Below, piece after piece: positions 36,778 to 57,175 of a stretch of DNA of 64,000 nt. Numbering within the stretch: position 1 is the stretch's first letter; the number at the start of each line of letters is the position of its first letter. This DNA comes from Nematostella vectensis (lineage: Eukaryota > Cnidaria > Anthozoa > Actiniaria > Edwardsiidae), in NCBI RefSeq assembly GCF_932526225.1, contig NC_064036.1:15431181-15495180 (forward strand), given 5' to 3'. The notes under the pieces were generated by a model. The model was given only the letters and a program-made list of their open reading frames with translations, made no database searches and had not been told where the DNA came from. Position numbers and translations under genes: made by a program.

Positions 36778-36911
36778 GATCGTTTACGCAAAATTTAGTT
36801 TTCCCAGTTTATTAAGGATGCATCATTCATGACAAGAAGAGTACTTCCTGGAGATAATTTATTTTTCCTATAAATATTCATATAATGTTTTATACTAACA
36901 ATATTGAAAGA
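36396..36911. other. convergent 3' regions of the RhoGEF-MORN gene and ANKMY2
   Basis: Only 516 bases separate the two stop codons. A plus-strand AATAAA lies at 36555-36560 and another at 36574-36579. A (GA)n microsatellite fills 36732-36779. Minus-strand AATAAA words are found near 36805-36810. The two 3'UTRs may be close to abutting or may overlap. Confidence 0.6.
36732..36779. repeat. (GA)n microsatellite
   Basis: About 24 GA dinucleotides with one GGG interruption. Confidence 0.97.
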
Positions 36912-39900
36912 CTAGCTATCAAGGTTTATTTTTTTCACTGAGTCAGATGTCTGTCCAATATCTTCTGAATTTGCTTGGGTGTCTATTATATTGTCCAAAT
37001 CTGATTTCTTTTCTGAATTAATGTTCTCGTGTTCTTCCTTTGTGCTTGTTTCGTTCTCTTTCTTTTCGTTTTCTTCTTTAAGCTCTTCCTGGCGCTTGAT
37101 CTCCTCCTCCATTAGAAGTTCCTGCTCATACTCTTTCGCAAGTCTTTGACAGTGCTTTTTGTGTGTGCTCCAGTGTAGCTTCTGACATGATACAGAACAA
37201 TATCCAACCTGGAAAGAACAAACGGTTTCATTAAATGTGGATAAAGTGGAATCCTGGAGATTTGCTGACTGTAAGTCAAAGTTTGTTTTTTTGTTTAACT
37301 AGGGATTGTTCAAAATAACAAGAAATTTGAATTACTTGTAAAGCTTATCTTTTTGCTGCCCGGGATGCTGAATTACTAACATTCAGATACAACTAACAAA
37401 GCCAGCTCCATTGGCACCCTAGCTTCCTATTAAATTTGTTAAGGCGTTGTTATGTTAATATCACTTACCTAACTTAGCTGTTGAATTTTCTTCTTTTTCA
37501 TATTGCAGAAATGTGGAAATAACTGTACCTTTTTGCAAGCTGCACACTTCTTGACAGATCTCCTTTCCCCACATACACAGCATGCATTGGAAAAATCAGC
37601 ACTGCAATAATAAAAATATAATGCTCAGTTTGAATTGAGAACAGAATCTAAAAAAAGGGTACTGTATGTCCATCGCAGAAAAGTTGCCACAAAAGTTGCA
37701 ATGACATAAAAGTTTTCTAGGTCTACAGAACTGGGTTTTGTCTTTATTATGCCTCAACCCATGACTTCACGTATGTAAGTGAAACGGTAGACAGAAGAGA
37801 AAACCCTGGGATTTCAAGGATAGAATCACCCAGCCCATGAGGCAATGCTTAGCCAGCAAATCTTTCATCAGTGACAGCTGAAAATAGCCACTAGAAAAAC
37901 GTCTAGAATATTTTTTCATAAATATGGAGTTAGTTATGGTTTATATTGATTGATTTTATGCAGTGCATTTAAGGGTGGGTGATTAAGCCCCGCGTTAGTT
38001 TTTTTTTTTAAAAATGCATGAAAATTATCATATATAGTCAAGAATAAAACATGATGAAGTACAGTGACACCTTGATAACTTGAATAAGGCTAAACAGCAT
38101 CTTACTTATGATACATCCCAACCACCAGAATTTGATGTTGTTTTACTAAGTACTTTAGAATTAGCCATGGGACTTGCATTGCCAGATACTTGCAAATAAA
38201 CGAATGGTTTTCAAGTCCCCTCAATTTCTCACATAAAAGTTTCAAGTTTTTTTTTATTTGCCACATATTTACAATAAGTACATTAAATATATAATTCATT
38301 AGACGAATACATGGCGAGGAGGACCTTAAAAACCACAAGGCTTATACGAGACAGTCCTCCCCATTTATAAGAAAAAAAAATACATAATATTAAGTCATGG
38401 CTAAATATAAATAAGGAGATTACATACTAATATACCTGAACTATGATTTTATATAAAAAACAACAACACATACACACATACAAAAAGTCAAAAAAGGGAA
38501 AAATTCAATATACTAGTTGATAAGAACAGTTTTAAGGCTAGTCAAAATAGAAGCTAAAGTAGTTGCAGACTGAGTATCAGTGTCTAGGGAATTATAAAAT
38601 GCAGGCCCTTGATATCTAAGTGCAAATTTGCGTATGTTTGTTCTGCATTTAGGAATGTGAAATAGCTTAGCACGTCTTGTATTTTAATTATGAATTTGAG
38701 AATTGAGAAAAAATATATTGTCAAAGTATCGAGGAAGTATATTAGTCTTAAATTGAAACATTAGCTTACCAATATGAAATAAATAAATGCAGTGAAATTT
38801 CAAAATGTTTAGATCTTTAAATATTGGCTCAGTATGAGCATCATATGGCTTATTTGAAATTATGCGTACAGCTCTTTTCTGGAGCAAAAAAAGACGATTG
38901 AGATTTGAAGGGTATGTTGAACCCCAAACACAGATACAATATTGTAAGTACGGATATATTAGAGAATAGTAGAGAGTCATAAGAGAACGCTTAGGAAGGC
39001 AAAAACTTGCTTTGTACATGATGCCCACTGCTTTGGAGACTTTCCTAGTAACATTAGAAATATGTGGAATCCACATCAAATGTTCGTCTAAAACGACACC
39101 TAGAAAAACTGTTTCTTCAACCTGCGAAAGATAATGATGGCCAATACATACATCAACTTTAAGTGTTTGCCTTTTTTGCCGTGGTCTAAATATCATATAA
39201 TTCGACTTTTTTATATTAATAGATAATTTGTTAGCTGAAAACCAGTCTGCCATTTTCTCCAACTCGTTATTAACTATTTCTGATAAAGCAGCAAGATAAC
39301 GATGAGAGAAAAACATGCTAGTGTCATCAGCAAATAGTAATAGATCTAAGGCGCTCGAAATAGTACAAAGATCATTAATATATATTAAAAAAAGTAGAGG
39401 GCCAAGAACGGAGCTCTGTGGTACACCACACTTGACCACCTTCCTAGAGGAACAATGGCCATTAAAGTTAACGAACTGCATCCTTTCTGAGAGATAGCTC
39501 TCAAACCATTTCAATGAAGTTCCACGCACGCCATAATATTGTAGTTTGGTTAATAATATTTCATGATTGACCGTGTCAAACGCCTTAGAAAGATCAATAA
39601 ACACGCCCATCGTAAATTCCTTATTATCTATGGCAGATGAAAGCTTATCATATAAGTGAATAAGTGCAAAGGCGGTTGAGTGGTGTTTTCTAAAGCCATA
39701 TTGATTATCGAACAATAAATTACATTTGATTAAAAAATTTATATAGACGATCATACATAATTTTCTCTAGAAATTTTGAGAAAATTGGCAAGACCGACAC
39801 AGGCCTATAGTTAACATAGAGAGCCTGATCACCAGATTTAAAAAGAGGTATAACGCGAGCAATTTTTAGCTCTTTAGGGACGATGAAATGGACAAATTGA

Positions 39901-42900
39901 TAATATTAGCTATTGGCTTCGAAATTAAGTCAATAATATTTTTTACGACGTCCATATGGATATTGTCATATCCAGCAGCAGTGCCTGGACGCAGGCTTTC
40001 ACAAATTTTAATTACTTCTTGGTCATCAGTGCTCTCAAAAAATACAGAATTCACTACCTCATTTTGTAAGAAACTAGCGAATGGCTTAGTCGAAGAAGGG
40101 ATTTTAGCTGAAAGAGTAGGGCCCAGGCTGGTAAAATAGTCACAAAAATCATTTGCAATTTTAACTGAATCACTGATTTCAGAATCAGCTACCTTGAATG
40201 TGGAAGGCAACGAATTTGTTTTACTTTTGCGATTTTTAATTACTTCATTTAAGATTTGCCAGGTATATTGCACATTTGATTTATAATCATTGAGCTTTCT
40301 TTTATAGTAATCACGTTTTGCAATTCTTAATAAATGATTAAGCTTGTTCCTAAAACTCTTGTAATGACGCTCACGCAAAGGTGTTGGCATACAGAGATCT
40401 CGCTTATATAACACATTTTTTTCCTAATTGATTTGAAAAGTCCTTTTGTTAACCAAGGCTTTTTTCTAACACCTTAACGCCATAACAGGGATCATTTGTT
40501 AGGGATATATTAACCCAAATACACTGCTGTAACTCTGTTCTAAACCTCTCCATATTGGATGCCGATTTTTCACGGTAAGTGATCGATGTATTTTTAGCAC
40601 TACAATCAAGCTTGTCAGAAAGAATAGAAAAAACAGAAGGGTGATCAGAAATGTCAGAGAACAATGGCCCACTATCACAATAGCTATTCAAATCGTTTAT
40701 AAAGATGTTGCCAAGCAAAGTTGCGGTATGAGAAGTAATTCTTGTTGGTCGCGTAATCAAGGGAAAAAACATTTTAGAATACATTATGTCTAGAAATTCC
40801 GCCGTTGTTCTATGACAATGATGTTTCATCACATCAAAATTATAATCACCTAACAATGCACAAATTTTGTTATTCCTAGAAATATTTTGAAGAAGTTCTT
40901 TTGAAGAAATCTAATTCGTCGCAAAATTCGCGAGAGTTTAGATCAGATGGCCTGTAAATTAAACCCACAATTAAATTCTTCTCGTTTTTTTGCATAATTT
41001 CAACAAACAAAGATTCTGCAGACTGACTGGAAAAACACAAATCTGGCCGGAGTTTGAAATCAAAGTCCTGTTTTAAATATAATCCCACTCCACCCCCTAT
41101 CCGATCCATGCGATGCTCATGTACATAATTATAACCAGGAATATCGCAGAAATGATTTGAGTTCTTCAACCACGTCTCACTTATCCTGATAAAGTGATGT
41201 TGGACTTATAATGGACAAAAATCATAGGCCTAACTAGGATAAGGTTCTACTTGTACTATAACTTACCTTTGAAGTCCATTAATAGCTTGGGTCAAGGCTG
41301 TCAATGCTGTTGGCTCCACCCCCTGGAAAGGTTGAGGGTAATAATAATGTAGATATTGATAAAGATGGAAACTAAGACACTGGCTCAGTTGAAATTCACC
41401 TTTTCTGTTTTAGCTAAGCTTTCAACAAGCTGTCTGAAAATGGTGCATTGTGGGTACTCAAACTCTCTAATGGCCTGCCGTAACAGGTCTTCTGTTCCCA
41501 TTGGGAAACCATCTGATGCCCGTCCTCGAATCAAGCTAAAAACAGACAATAAAGCATTTTTTTAATTACATACAGTGAGACAAAGAATGAGACGTATGCT
41601 TGTACTGTTTGTGGGTTTTTACTGTATTACTCATGTCTGTTAGTGACACAGGCAGCCTATAGACCCAAACATCAGTAGTCACCCCCCAAGGTCAGTCAGT
41701 AGTCACCCCCAAGGTCAGTCAGTAGTCCCCCCAAGGTGAATCTGTATTTGTACCCAAGATCAGTCAGTAAACACCCCCGAAGTTGGTCTGTTGTAAGCCC
41801 CAAGGTCAGTCGATAGTCACCCCCAAGGTCAGTCTGTAGTTATCCCCAAGGTCAGTAGTCACTCCAAAGGTCAGTTAGTAGTAGCCCCTAAGGTCAGTCG
41901 GCAGTCATCCCCAAGGTCAGTTGGCAGTCACCCCCATGGTCAGTCAGTAGTAACCCCCATGGTCAGTCAGTAGTAACCCCCAAGGTCAGTCGGCAGTCAT
42001 CCCCAAGGTCAGTTGGCAGTCACCCCCAAGGTGAGTCAGTAGTAGCCCCCAAGGTCAGTCGGTAGTCATCATCAAGGTAAGTCTGTAACTGTAGTTATCC
42101 CCAACGTCAGCCTGTAGTTGTCCCCAAGGTCAGTCTAATTTCCCTCTGGTCACAAGCTCATGACCTGGAAGTACATAGTTCATACATTTTCGTTCCCCAG
42201 TGGCACTTTGTGGAAAGCTATTATGTATCAAGGCAGCCTATATTTAAACTAACCTTTTAATGAGGCCATTGATACCATCTTTACCATCCAGACCCTCGTG
42301 CCAGCGCCCACATGTCCGTACAATCATGGCAAAGTAGTGCATCTTCATTGCCATGACTTCATTCATTGTGCTTTGCTTGATGCACGATTCTGCTTTCAAT
42401 CCCAGTACTTTATTCACAGCCTTGTAGTTTTCTACCAGCTCCATGTGGTTATTAAGGAACAAGACCAGCTGAAGATTCAATAAGATTAACTTCTTTTAAC
42501 TCACTAAAAATGCTATCAAAGCGGATGAGGAAGTTATTGATGATAATACTTGATTAGAAAAAACTTTGTGTGTTGTACAATTTAAAATGAAAGCATTTGT
42601 GGTATAAATAGACAGAAAAAAGGAAAGGGCCTGAGCATGTAAGCATGTAATGGTAAGATCGTTTGACTTGTGAAGCTCATTTAGTAACCCTTTTTTTAAC
42701 AAGCTTCAAGCTCCATGCTTGTTTGACAAATATTATCAAATTTCAAATTGAAACAAATGCTTTGTTGTTATGTTCACTTTATTATTATGTTTATACAAGC
42801 AAACACTCACAACTGACCTTGACAGGGTTGAGGTTTGTCATTGTGACAAAAAGATGCAGGGAAGGAACAAGCTTGCTTTCCAGTTTTGCTACTTTCTCCA

Positions 42901-45515
42901 AACCTGTCAAGAAAAAGTATGTTTCATACCACCCCTATTTAATGGTAAATGTTGGAATTACCTATTTTTTCCCTTGTTAGCTTACCTTGTGGCTTTGTGT
43001 AATAATTTAGGTCATCAATTGATACAAAATTATTTATCAAACTGACAACATCATGGTGACCTATAAACAAAATTGAGAGTCAGTTTTTCAGATATGCAAA
43101 ATGTACTGTAAAACGGCAACTGTGAATTCCTTTTCTTTTTGGGAGGATTGGGCTTTTGATACCTACAATATATCCACATTGACATTCATACAGCAAATTG
43201 TTTGGAGTGTGTAGACTACACACTCCATCTTTATATTGATGGGTATTCAGTCAGAATAGTGGTCTAGTAAATAAATTAAATAAGTGGCCAAAAAATAAAA
43301 CCAGAACTGGGGAAAAACTATTTTTCATACCAACAAAAGCAGCCATCTGTGCTGCAGTTCTTCCAATGTCATTAACTTTGCTGACACTTGCACCAGCTTG
43401 GAGGAGAATCTTAACAACACCAATATTACCTGAAGAGTTGTTAATACAACAAACATAAAAAAGGTTGCATAATATTGTATATGGAAAATGGGCTGATGGC
43501 CTAATGGCCAAGGCTAAAAATATCTTTGTATTTCTAAGTGAGATGCAGCAGTCCACATTTATCTTTATGTGTCTGGGATGGAGTGTGGGTGAATACTCAT
43601 TCAGCGAGAGGAAGGCAGCTGACTACTAGTTACATCCCCATCAGGGTTCAAAATACCGGCCGACTGCCAGTGATAGCCGGCTGTTTTCTGGTCTTTGCCT
43701 GCTCTTTTTTCCGTATTCCCCTCTTATATTTTAAGTATGCAGGCCTTTTTTTTTTACCAAAATCCACAAAGTCAGCAAAATCGAGCAGATTGTAAAAAAA
43801 TATTTTGAACCCTGCCCATCCAGTCTTTTCCTTCATGAAATCTGAGACTAACCTGATAATGCACCAAACATCAAAGTTGAGTACTGGAAAAAATAAAACA
43901 GGAATCATTACAGAAAAGAAATGATACCTTGAGACTGTAAGGTCAAAATGGATCCTGTGTTATTTGCCTCAAAACTTTTAGTTTCCTTGACAAAATTTAA
44001 AACAAGCCCTTTGAACAGTGATGTTTACCTTCATAAAACAAGCAAATTGACACAATAAGCTGCAACATGGTTGCAAACAAATGCGAGCCTGACAAATCCT
44101 TGCTTTTATGCTAAAATTACACAGTACCCTCATTGTCTGGAAAAGAACCTATAACATACGTATAATGATTGTACCTACCCCACTTTCATGGGATCTTGAG
44201 TTGATGTCTGCTCCATGGGCTAGCAATAACTCCACTATTTCTATTTGTCCTTTGTAAGCAGCATGCATCAGCGGCGTCATTCCACTCTGTGACGTAATGA
44301 GATGATATGAATGAACTGCCTCTAAAGGATGCAATGCTGCACATGGACCAAAGTGCCATGTTCCTAGTTGCAAAATCTGCATCATTTAGGACATCTTTTT
44401 AATCAGAAGGGAAGTATAAAAACACCCTTTATACTGCAGTTAGTTGTAGGTCAATATCAGGAGCAGATCTAGGGGTGGGCCTAGCGGGCCCCAGTCACCC
44501 TATTTTCAGATATTTGGCTTAAAAATAACAAGAAATATAAGGAAATCCACAGAAAAACAATGAATCCAGCCCCCCTTTCTTGAAACGCTTGCTTCGGATC
44601 CCGCTTTATGGAACTCCAGGATCTGCCCCTGAATATCTAAATTGACTTAGTAATCAAAAACTGAAATAATCAACTTTGCAGCGGCCTTACCCAGAGAGTT
44701 ATAAACTAGGCCAGTCTTAACGCCATTTGTTGCCATCCACAATTCATGTGAAACATGTGACACAATATTTTTCTTGTTTTGATTATCATTTTTTATTTCT
44801 TTCTTCATATTTATTTATTCTATTACTGCTGATAACCATGCATTGCCATATAAGCTCACTACTGTCAATTCTCAATTTTATGGTTAAAGGCTTTTTTACC
44901 ACCCTCGTATGTATATGCCTTTTAAATACACTGACCTCATCTGTACAGTTTACATTTACTCCATCAGAGCTAAGAATGGCTTTTGACTCTGCAATACTAC
45001 CTGTGTTTATAAGGACAAACCATATTAAGGAAATGATGCAAATTCACGAGTTTTAGCACTGCTATTTGTCATTCGTTCACACTGCAACATTCCAGTAGCG
45101 GATCCAGTGGGAGGGTTTTTTGGGTTTAAACTTCCCCTTTGGGCTGCCAGAAAGCCATATGTCACAAAAAAATTACCCCCTCCCTCTCAGAAATTGTTTT
45201 TTTTTTTTACTGTGACTCCACTAAATCGAACAAAGCTACGTAACTACTTCAATCGTTTATGAAATGGCAGAGCAACTGAACCAAGTAACAAAAGCGGCAG
45301 CTGATCAACAACGAAATGGACATTGCATTCTATGGGATTCTATACACACTTTAAATACGATAAAATTATCGGTAAAGTTACATTTAAAAGCGCTGATCAC
45401 AGCTTATTGAACGTTCTCTTTATTACCCTTATAGCCATGTGTTATCCTTATCTAGTTCTTTACCTTTGTTGATGTGTTTTATGAGCTGTTTTTCCGTCTC
45501 GTTCATTACCGCCAT
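36912..45515 (-). CDS. ANKMY2: ankyrin repeat and MYND domain protein 2
   Basis: Twelve exons on the minus strand: 45515-45464, 45000-44936, 44286-44179, 43883-43853, 43429-43331, 43060-42986, 42903-42818, 42468-42254, 41535-41400, 41322-41267, 37601-37529, 37208-36912. Phases agree; 430 aa against about 441 in human. Three ankyrin repeats lie at the N-terminus (SGMTPLMHAAYKGQIEIVEL; NIGVVKILLQAGASVSKVND; GRTAAQMAAFVGHHDVV). A conserved central region follows (NYYTKPQG; MNEVMAMKMHY; LIKSLIRGRASDGFP). The MYND zinc finger at ~315-352 has all ligands: C315, C318, C327, C330, C336, C340, H348, C352. The tail is Glu/Lys-rich. In vertebrates ANKMY2 binds FKBP38 and affects ciliary Hedgehog signalling; a like role here is inference. 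Exon 4 is a 31 nt microexon. The intron 37602-41266 carries a LINE in the same orientation. Confidence 0.95.
38250..41200 (-). mobile_element. degenerate CR1/L2-like non-LTR retrotransposon
   Basis: Minus-strand pieces, 5' to 3': endonuclease N-terminus with SETWLKNS and GGVGLYL (41200-40876), endonuclease C-terminal part with GDYNFDV and SDHPSVF (40856-40449), linker (40414-39866), and reverse transcriptase with LSKAFDTVNHEILL, GVPQSSVLGPLLF and FADDTSMF (39754-38684). The pieces are in different frames or separated by stops, so the copy is dead. Nothing of ORF1 is seen, so it is 5' truncated. The 3' end is an A-rich tail after GTGGCAAAT near 38250. It sits in an ANKMY2 intron. The clade is judged from motifs only. 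Confidence 0.9.
41672..42140. repeat. ~23 bp minisatellite in an ANKMY2 intron
   Basis: About 20 diverged copies of CCCCCAAGGTCAGTCAGTAG with variants (TCGGCAGTCAT, TCTGTAGTTAT). It fills most of the intron between the exons at 41400-41535 and 42254-42468 but does not reach either junction. Confidence 0.95.
43642..43814. mobile_element. 173 bp MITE with CAGGGTTCAAAATA ends
   Basis: Inverted ends CAGGGTTCAAAATA and TATTTTGAACCCTG. The CAGGG terminus is of hAT type. It lies in an ANKMY2 intron. No exact 8 bp duplication is readable (flanks ATCCCCAT and CCCATCCA). Confidence 0.7.
44458..44631. mobile_element. 174 bp MITE with CAGGAGCAGATC ends
   Basis: Ends CAGGAGCAGATCTAGG and CCAGGATCTGCCCCTG are imperfect inverted repeats; AATAT lies on both sides. 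It is in an ANKMY2 intron. A related end (CAGTAGCGGATCCAGTGGG) occurs near 45094 and a fragment (CACCCCTGGATCTGCC) near 18868. Confidence 0.6.
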
Positions 45516-45632
45516 GTTTACTGCTGCTGTCAATGGGAGCGACTGCTGACTAGTATACACAGCGGGGATATATGGACAGTTATGCGCACACTCAATGCGT
45601 ACAGCCGCTTACTTTGCAGGCGCGGTTTCAAT
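45516..45632. promoter_or_regulatory. ANKMY2 / PRMT3 bidirectional promoter
   Basis: Start codons of two divergently transcribed conserved genes lie 117 bp apart. Both contain the coding start in their first visible exon, so 5'UTRs and core promoters must share or overlap this interval. No TATA box is obvious; ATGGCG contexts occur at both starts. Confidence 0.75.
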
Positions 45633-53992
<8,360 letters not shown>

Positions 53993-55228
53993 GACCTAGA
54001 TTTGACTTTAAACGTGGAATTACGGAAATCTTATGTATGAATTGCTTGGACACATTTACATTACATTATGAAGACTGGAATTCTTGTGATAGGCGAGTCA
54101 AGTGTGGATTGCATTTACATCTCTAAAACAATACTGGAATTTGAGTAATTTTATTTGTAAAATCTTGGACACCTTCATTACTGTTTAGAGAATGGAACTC
54201 AGAGTATTGTAATAAGTAACTTGTGGATTGCCTGGACGCTTCAAAACTACTGTACGGAGACACAAATTCCGGCAACTCTGACTTGTCACAGTGAGGTGTT
54301 TTACTTTGATAATTCCTGGTTTTGCGCTTCAATTAGAACTGTGCATGTGTGACTCATGTGATGTCATCCAATCTGAGAGATGAGTGGTGATGTTTATGAG
54401 CTCATGTTAGAATACTTTCCAATAACAATGCTAATAAAGTATTTATGGTTAAGTTGAGCCAATTGGTAATCTTTTTCATGAAGCGCTCACAAAAAAAAGA
54501 AAGGCTATTACAAGTTGTTTCGGTACTAATGTGAACGTGGCTTGATCTTTACATGTTTGCGTGATGCTTTAAACGGCTTCAAACGGCTTCGAACAAAGCA
54601 TGAGCTATATGTTTAAGCTTCGTCTACACCATTACAACAAAGCATGAGCTTTATGTTTAAGTTCTCGTTTACACAAAGCATGAACTCCATGGTTTAGTGC
54701 TGATATAAAGAAAGCCTGATGGCATAAAAGAAACATAAACTTTATGTTTGATTGCTGGTGTAAACGAAGGATGAACTAATGTTTCAGTGCTTGTGTACAA
54801 AAAGCATGAATTCCTTGTTTCACTTCTGGTCTAGACCAAGCGTGAACCGTATGTTTCAGTGCTGGTGCGAACAAAGCATAAGCTTCATATTTCAGTGTTA
54901 CAGTGAAAACATGCCGCCGTAAAAACATAAAAAATAGCGCAACAAATAAAAAAATCAATGAAATGCACATTTTCTGCGTGCGCAATTGTTGCGATTCGAT
55001 TTTGGGCTTTCCTACATTTTACACTATAGATAACACGTGTTCCAAAATTGTTTAAACGAATGTATTTTGAATAGTCATCGTAGAAACTGCAAAATGAAAT
55101 ACATTTTTTTAAATACAAAAGAGGTTTTTGTAAAGCTATGAGACCCGTCTGACCTCATGGTTATTTTCTACCTCTCACTAAAAACTCCCAAAGCGCCCCT
55201 GTCTGAAACGATCTAGAATGTGGTTGTA
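53993..55228. other. PRMT3 3'UTR and intergenic region
   Basis: A poly(A) signal AATAAA at 54433-54438 would give a ~450 b 3'UTR. A degenerate tandem array fills about 54580-54900. No coding exon was recognised. Confidence 0.6.
54580..54900. repeat. degenerate ~45 bp tandem repeats
   Basis: ACAAAGCATGAGCTTTATGT and TTAAGT/TTCAGTGCTGGTG recur about seven times with heavy divergence and length change. Confidence 0.75.
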
Positions 55229-56107
55229 ATGGAACAATTATTCAACAAAGGAACGTCTAACCTGTGCCACGGCAAGCCAGGGCGGGTACCAACAAAAGAC
55301 AAGAGAGCAGTCACAAGACTTGTACCTGTCGAAAGGCCCTCGATATTTTATAATAGATGTGTAAACAGATCTTCCTCAGAGGCTTTCACGCCATGCACAG
55401 TGAAAAACCGAAGAAAGCTAGCGAGAATTCTACTTTATTATGAAGGTTAGTTGGGGTTAGGACATTCCTGGAGAGATCAAGGTTTAAACGATGAAAATTT
55501 ATACTATTATTTATATGTTTCAAAATTTCCTTCGAAAAGTTCCTCATATGGGAACAATTTACACATGAAAAAGGGGTAATCGAGAATCGACCAAAGTTAT
55601 TTTCTTTCCGACATATGTTGTAGTACGACGCTTGTAGAACTATCCAATAGCGTCAAATTTGTGTAGAACAACCAACAACGTTGTTAAATAACACGTCATA
55701 TATAACATAGCGAGATTATATTAGAATTCACTCAACCGTTAGACCGTGGAACTAAAAAAACAGTGTTTGACCATAATACTAATAATACGTTTTGTTTGTG
55801 GCATAGCCTATCATCACCTAGATTTTTAATTAGTAGCTTTTGGCATGTCAGAATTTACAAGCAATTAACGACTCGATTGACACTTGATGATATCATCATC
55901 CTTTATGGGCTATAGACAGCCTTCTTTTTAGAACTTACTTACAAAGTAGATAGAAGACATTAAAGAAAAAATGTATTCTGACTCTTGATGTTTCTATCTT
56001 ACTATTATTCTAATTGTTATTTAGACCTCAGTTTTTTTTTAACAATTGCTATATTCACCTATAATACCATCAATTTTAAAAAGATGCTTGATTTATTTTT
56101 CTTTTAG

Positions 56108-57175
56108 ACGCTTCTGGGGAAAGTGTTTATCATCTGTGGGCTGATCGTCGTGTTGACATTTGTATACTTCTTTCAAAACTACAAAAGTTTAACGATAAAT
56201 AACGTCAGTACCAGCATTTTAGACTCAGCCAATATCGCGTCACTGTCTTACCTGATTATGTTGGACAGAGCATGCGTATCGAGCAATGCCGCTGAACAAC
56301 TTTACAGACCGCTTTGCAGTAGGTTAAGCGTATCGCAGCCTCGGGTTGTGTTTCAAACTTCTTGTCAATATCTTGATGTGGAAATTGTCTGCAATGTCCA
56401 CGAGGAAATATGCCAATCATGGGAATGGGACGTGGCCAACTACACGCTGATATACACTAACCGGCCAGTGAACTCTACTGTTTGTTCAAAACCCAAATCG
56501 AACCACAAACGCGTCATGAGAATAATCCAAACGGATGGTCATGTAGAATACCCCGGGTGCACTATGGGAAGACGCCAATGTAACTGGGCGCACTTTGACA
56601 ACCATTTGAACATGCGCATTAACACGGACCCTTGTTGCCGTAGGAACGGCCTCGAAATGGCGCATCACCTAGCAACGCTACTCGATAAATACGACATCCA
56701 TTACGTGCTCATTTCTGGGGCCGTGGTCGGCTGGTACCGAGAGAGAGACTTTGTTCCTTACGATAACGATGTTGATTTTATAATTGACGAAAAAGACAAA
56801 TTCAAATTTAAGAAATTGGTAAGAAGAATGTTCCCGCACTTCGGTTATACTCTTGTAAAAAGGTCTGGACTTTACTGGGTTTGCCCTCATGATAACTGCT
56901 ACCAAGTTGTTCATCCAGATGTGTGGTACTTCCATACATTCTTTGACAGCGAAGACCGCAAAATGGTCTCAATAAACTACTACGTAACTTCAGATGACGT
57001 TTGGAAACAGCCTTATGAGAATCTGTTTCCAAGGCAGCGAGGTCAACTAGGAAAATACCAGTTTTGGTTTCCTGCTAAACCGGTTGAGTATTTAGATCAC
57101 GAGTATGGGAAAGATGGCTGGCGACTGTCTATGAAATGCTCGAAAACCCGAAATGAAAAGTACTGCGTAGAATGA
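56108..57175 (+). CDS. LicD/fukutin-family type II membrane protein (last exon)
   Basis: The exon follows a strong acceptor (TTTATTTTTCTTTTAG ending 56107) and runs to a TGA at 57173-57175. It has no ATG near its 5' end, so a first exon lies upstream. A hydrophobic segment FIICGLIVVLTFVYFF near the N-terminus suggests a type II anchor. The C-terminal ~200 aa carry the LicD nucleotidyltransferase-fold signature: a GAVVGWYRERDFVPYDNDVD core with Asp pairs, and conserved Cys and aromatic residues (CCRRNGLEMAHHL; YWVCPHDNCYQ). LicD/fukutin proteins transfer phospho-linked groups such as phosphocholine or ribitol-phosphate to glycans; the substrate here is unknown. A candidate first exon is 55229-55445 (start MEQLFNKGTSN, donor AAG|GTTAGT), but its phase fits only a weaker acceptor at 56123. 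Confidence 0.75.
   Translation, partial: TLLGKVFIICGLIVVLTFVYFFQNYKSLTINNVSTSILDSANIASLSYLIMLDRACVSSNAAEQLYRPLCSRLSVSQPRVVFQTSCQYLDVEIVCNVHEEICQSWEWDVANYTLIYTNRPVNSTVCSKPKSNHKRVMRIIQTDGHVEYPGCTMGRRQCNWAHFDNHLNMRINTDPCCRRNGLEMAHHLATLLDKYDIHYVLISGAVVGWYRERDFVPYDNDVDFIIDEKDKFKFKKLVRRMFPHFGYTLVKRSGLYWVCPHDNCYQVVHPDVWYFHTFFDSEDRKMVSINYYVTSDDVWKQPYENLFPRQRGQLGKYQFWFPAKPVEYLDHEYGKDGWRLSMKCSKTRNEKYCVE

Noticed and set aside
38684-41169. Retroviral or LTR-element polymerase
   Set aside because: The motifs (endonuclease GDYN/SDH, FADDTSMF, absence of LTRs, integrase or protease) are those of a non-LTR retrotransposon.
41672-42140. Another splice-junction array (unit contains AAGGTCAGT)
   Set aside because: The host gene is on the minus strand, so the donor-like word is in the wrong orientation, and the array does not reach an exon.
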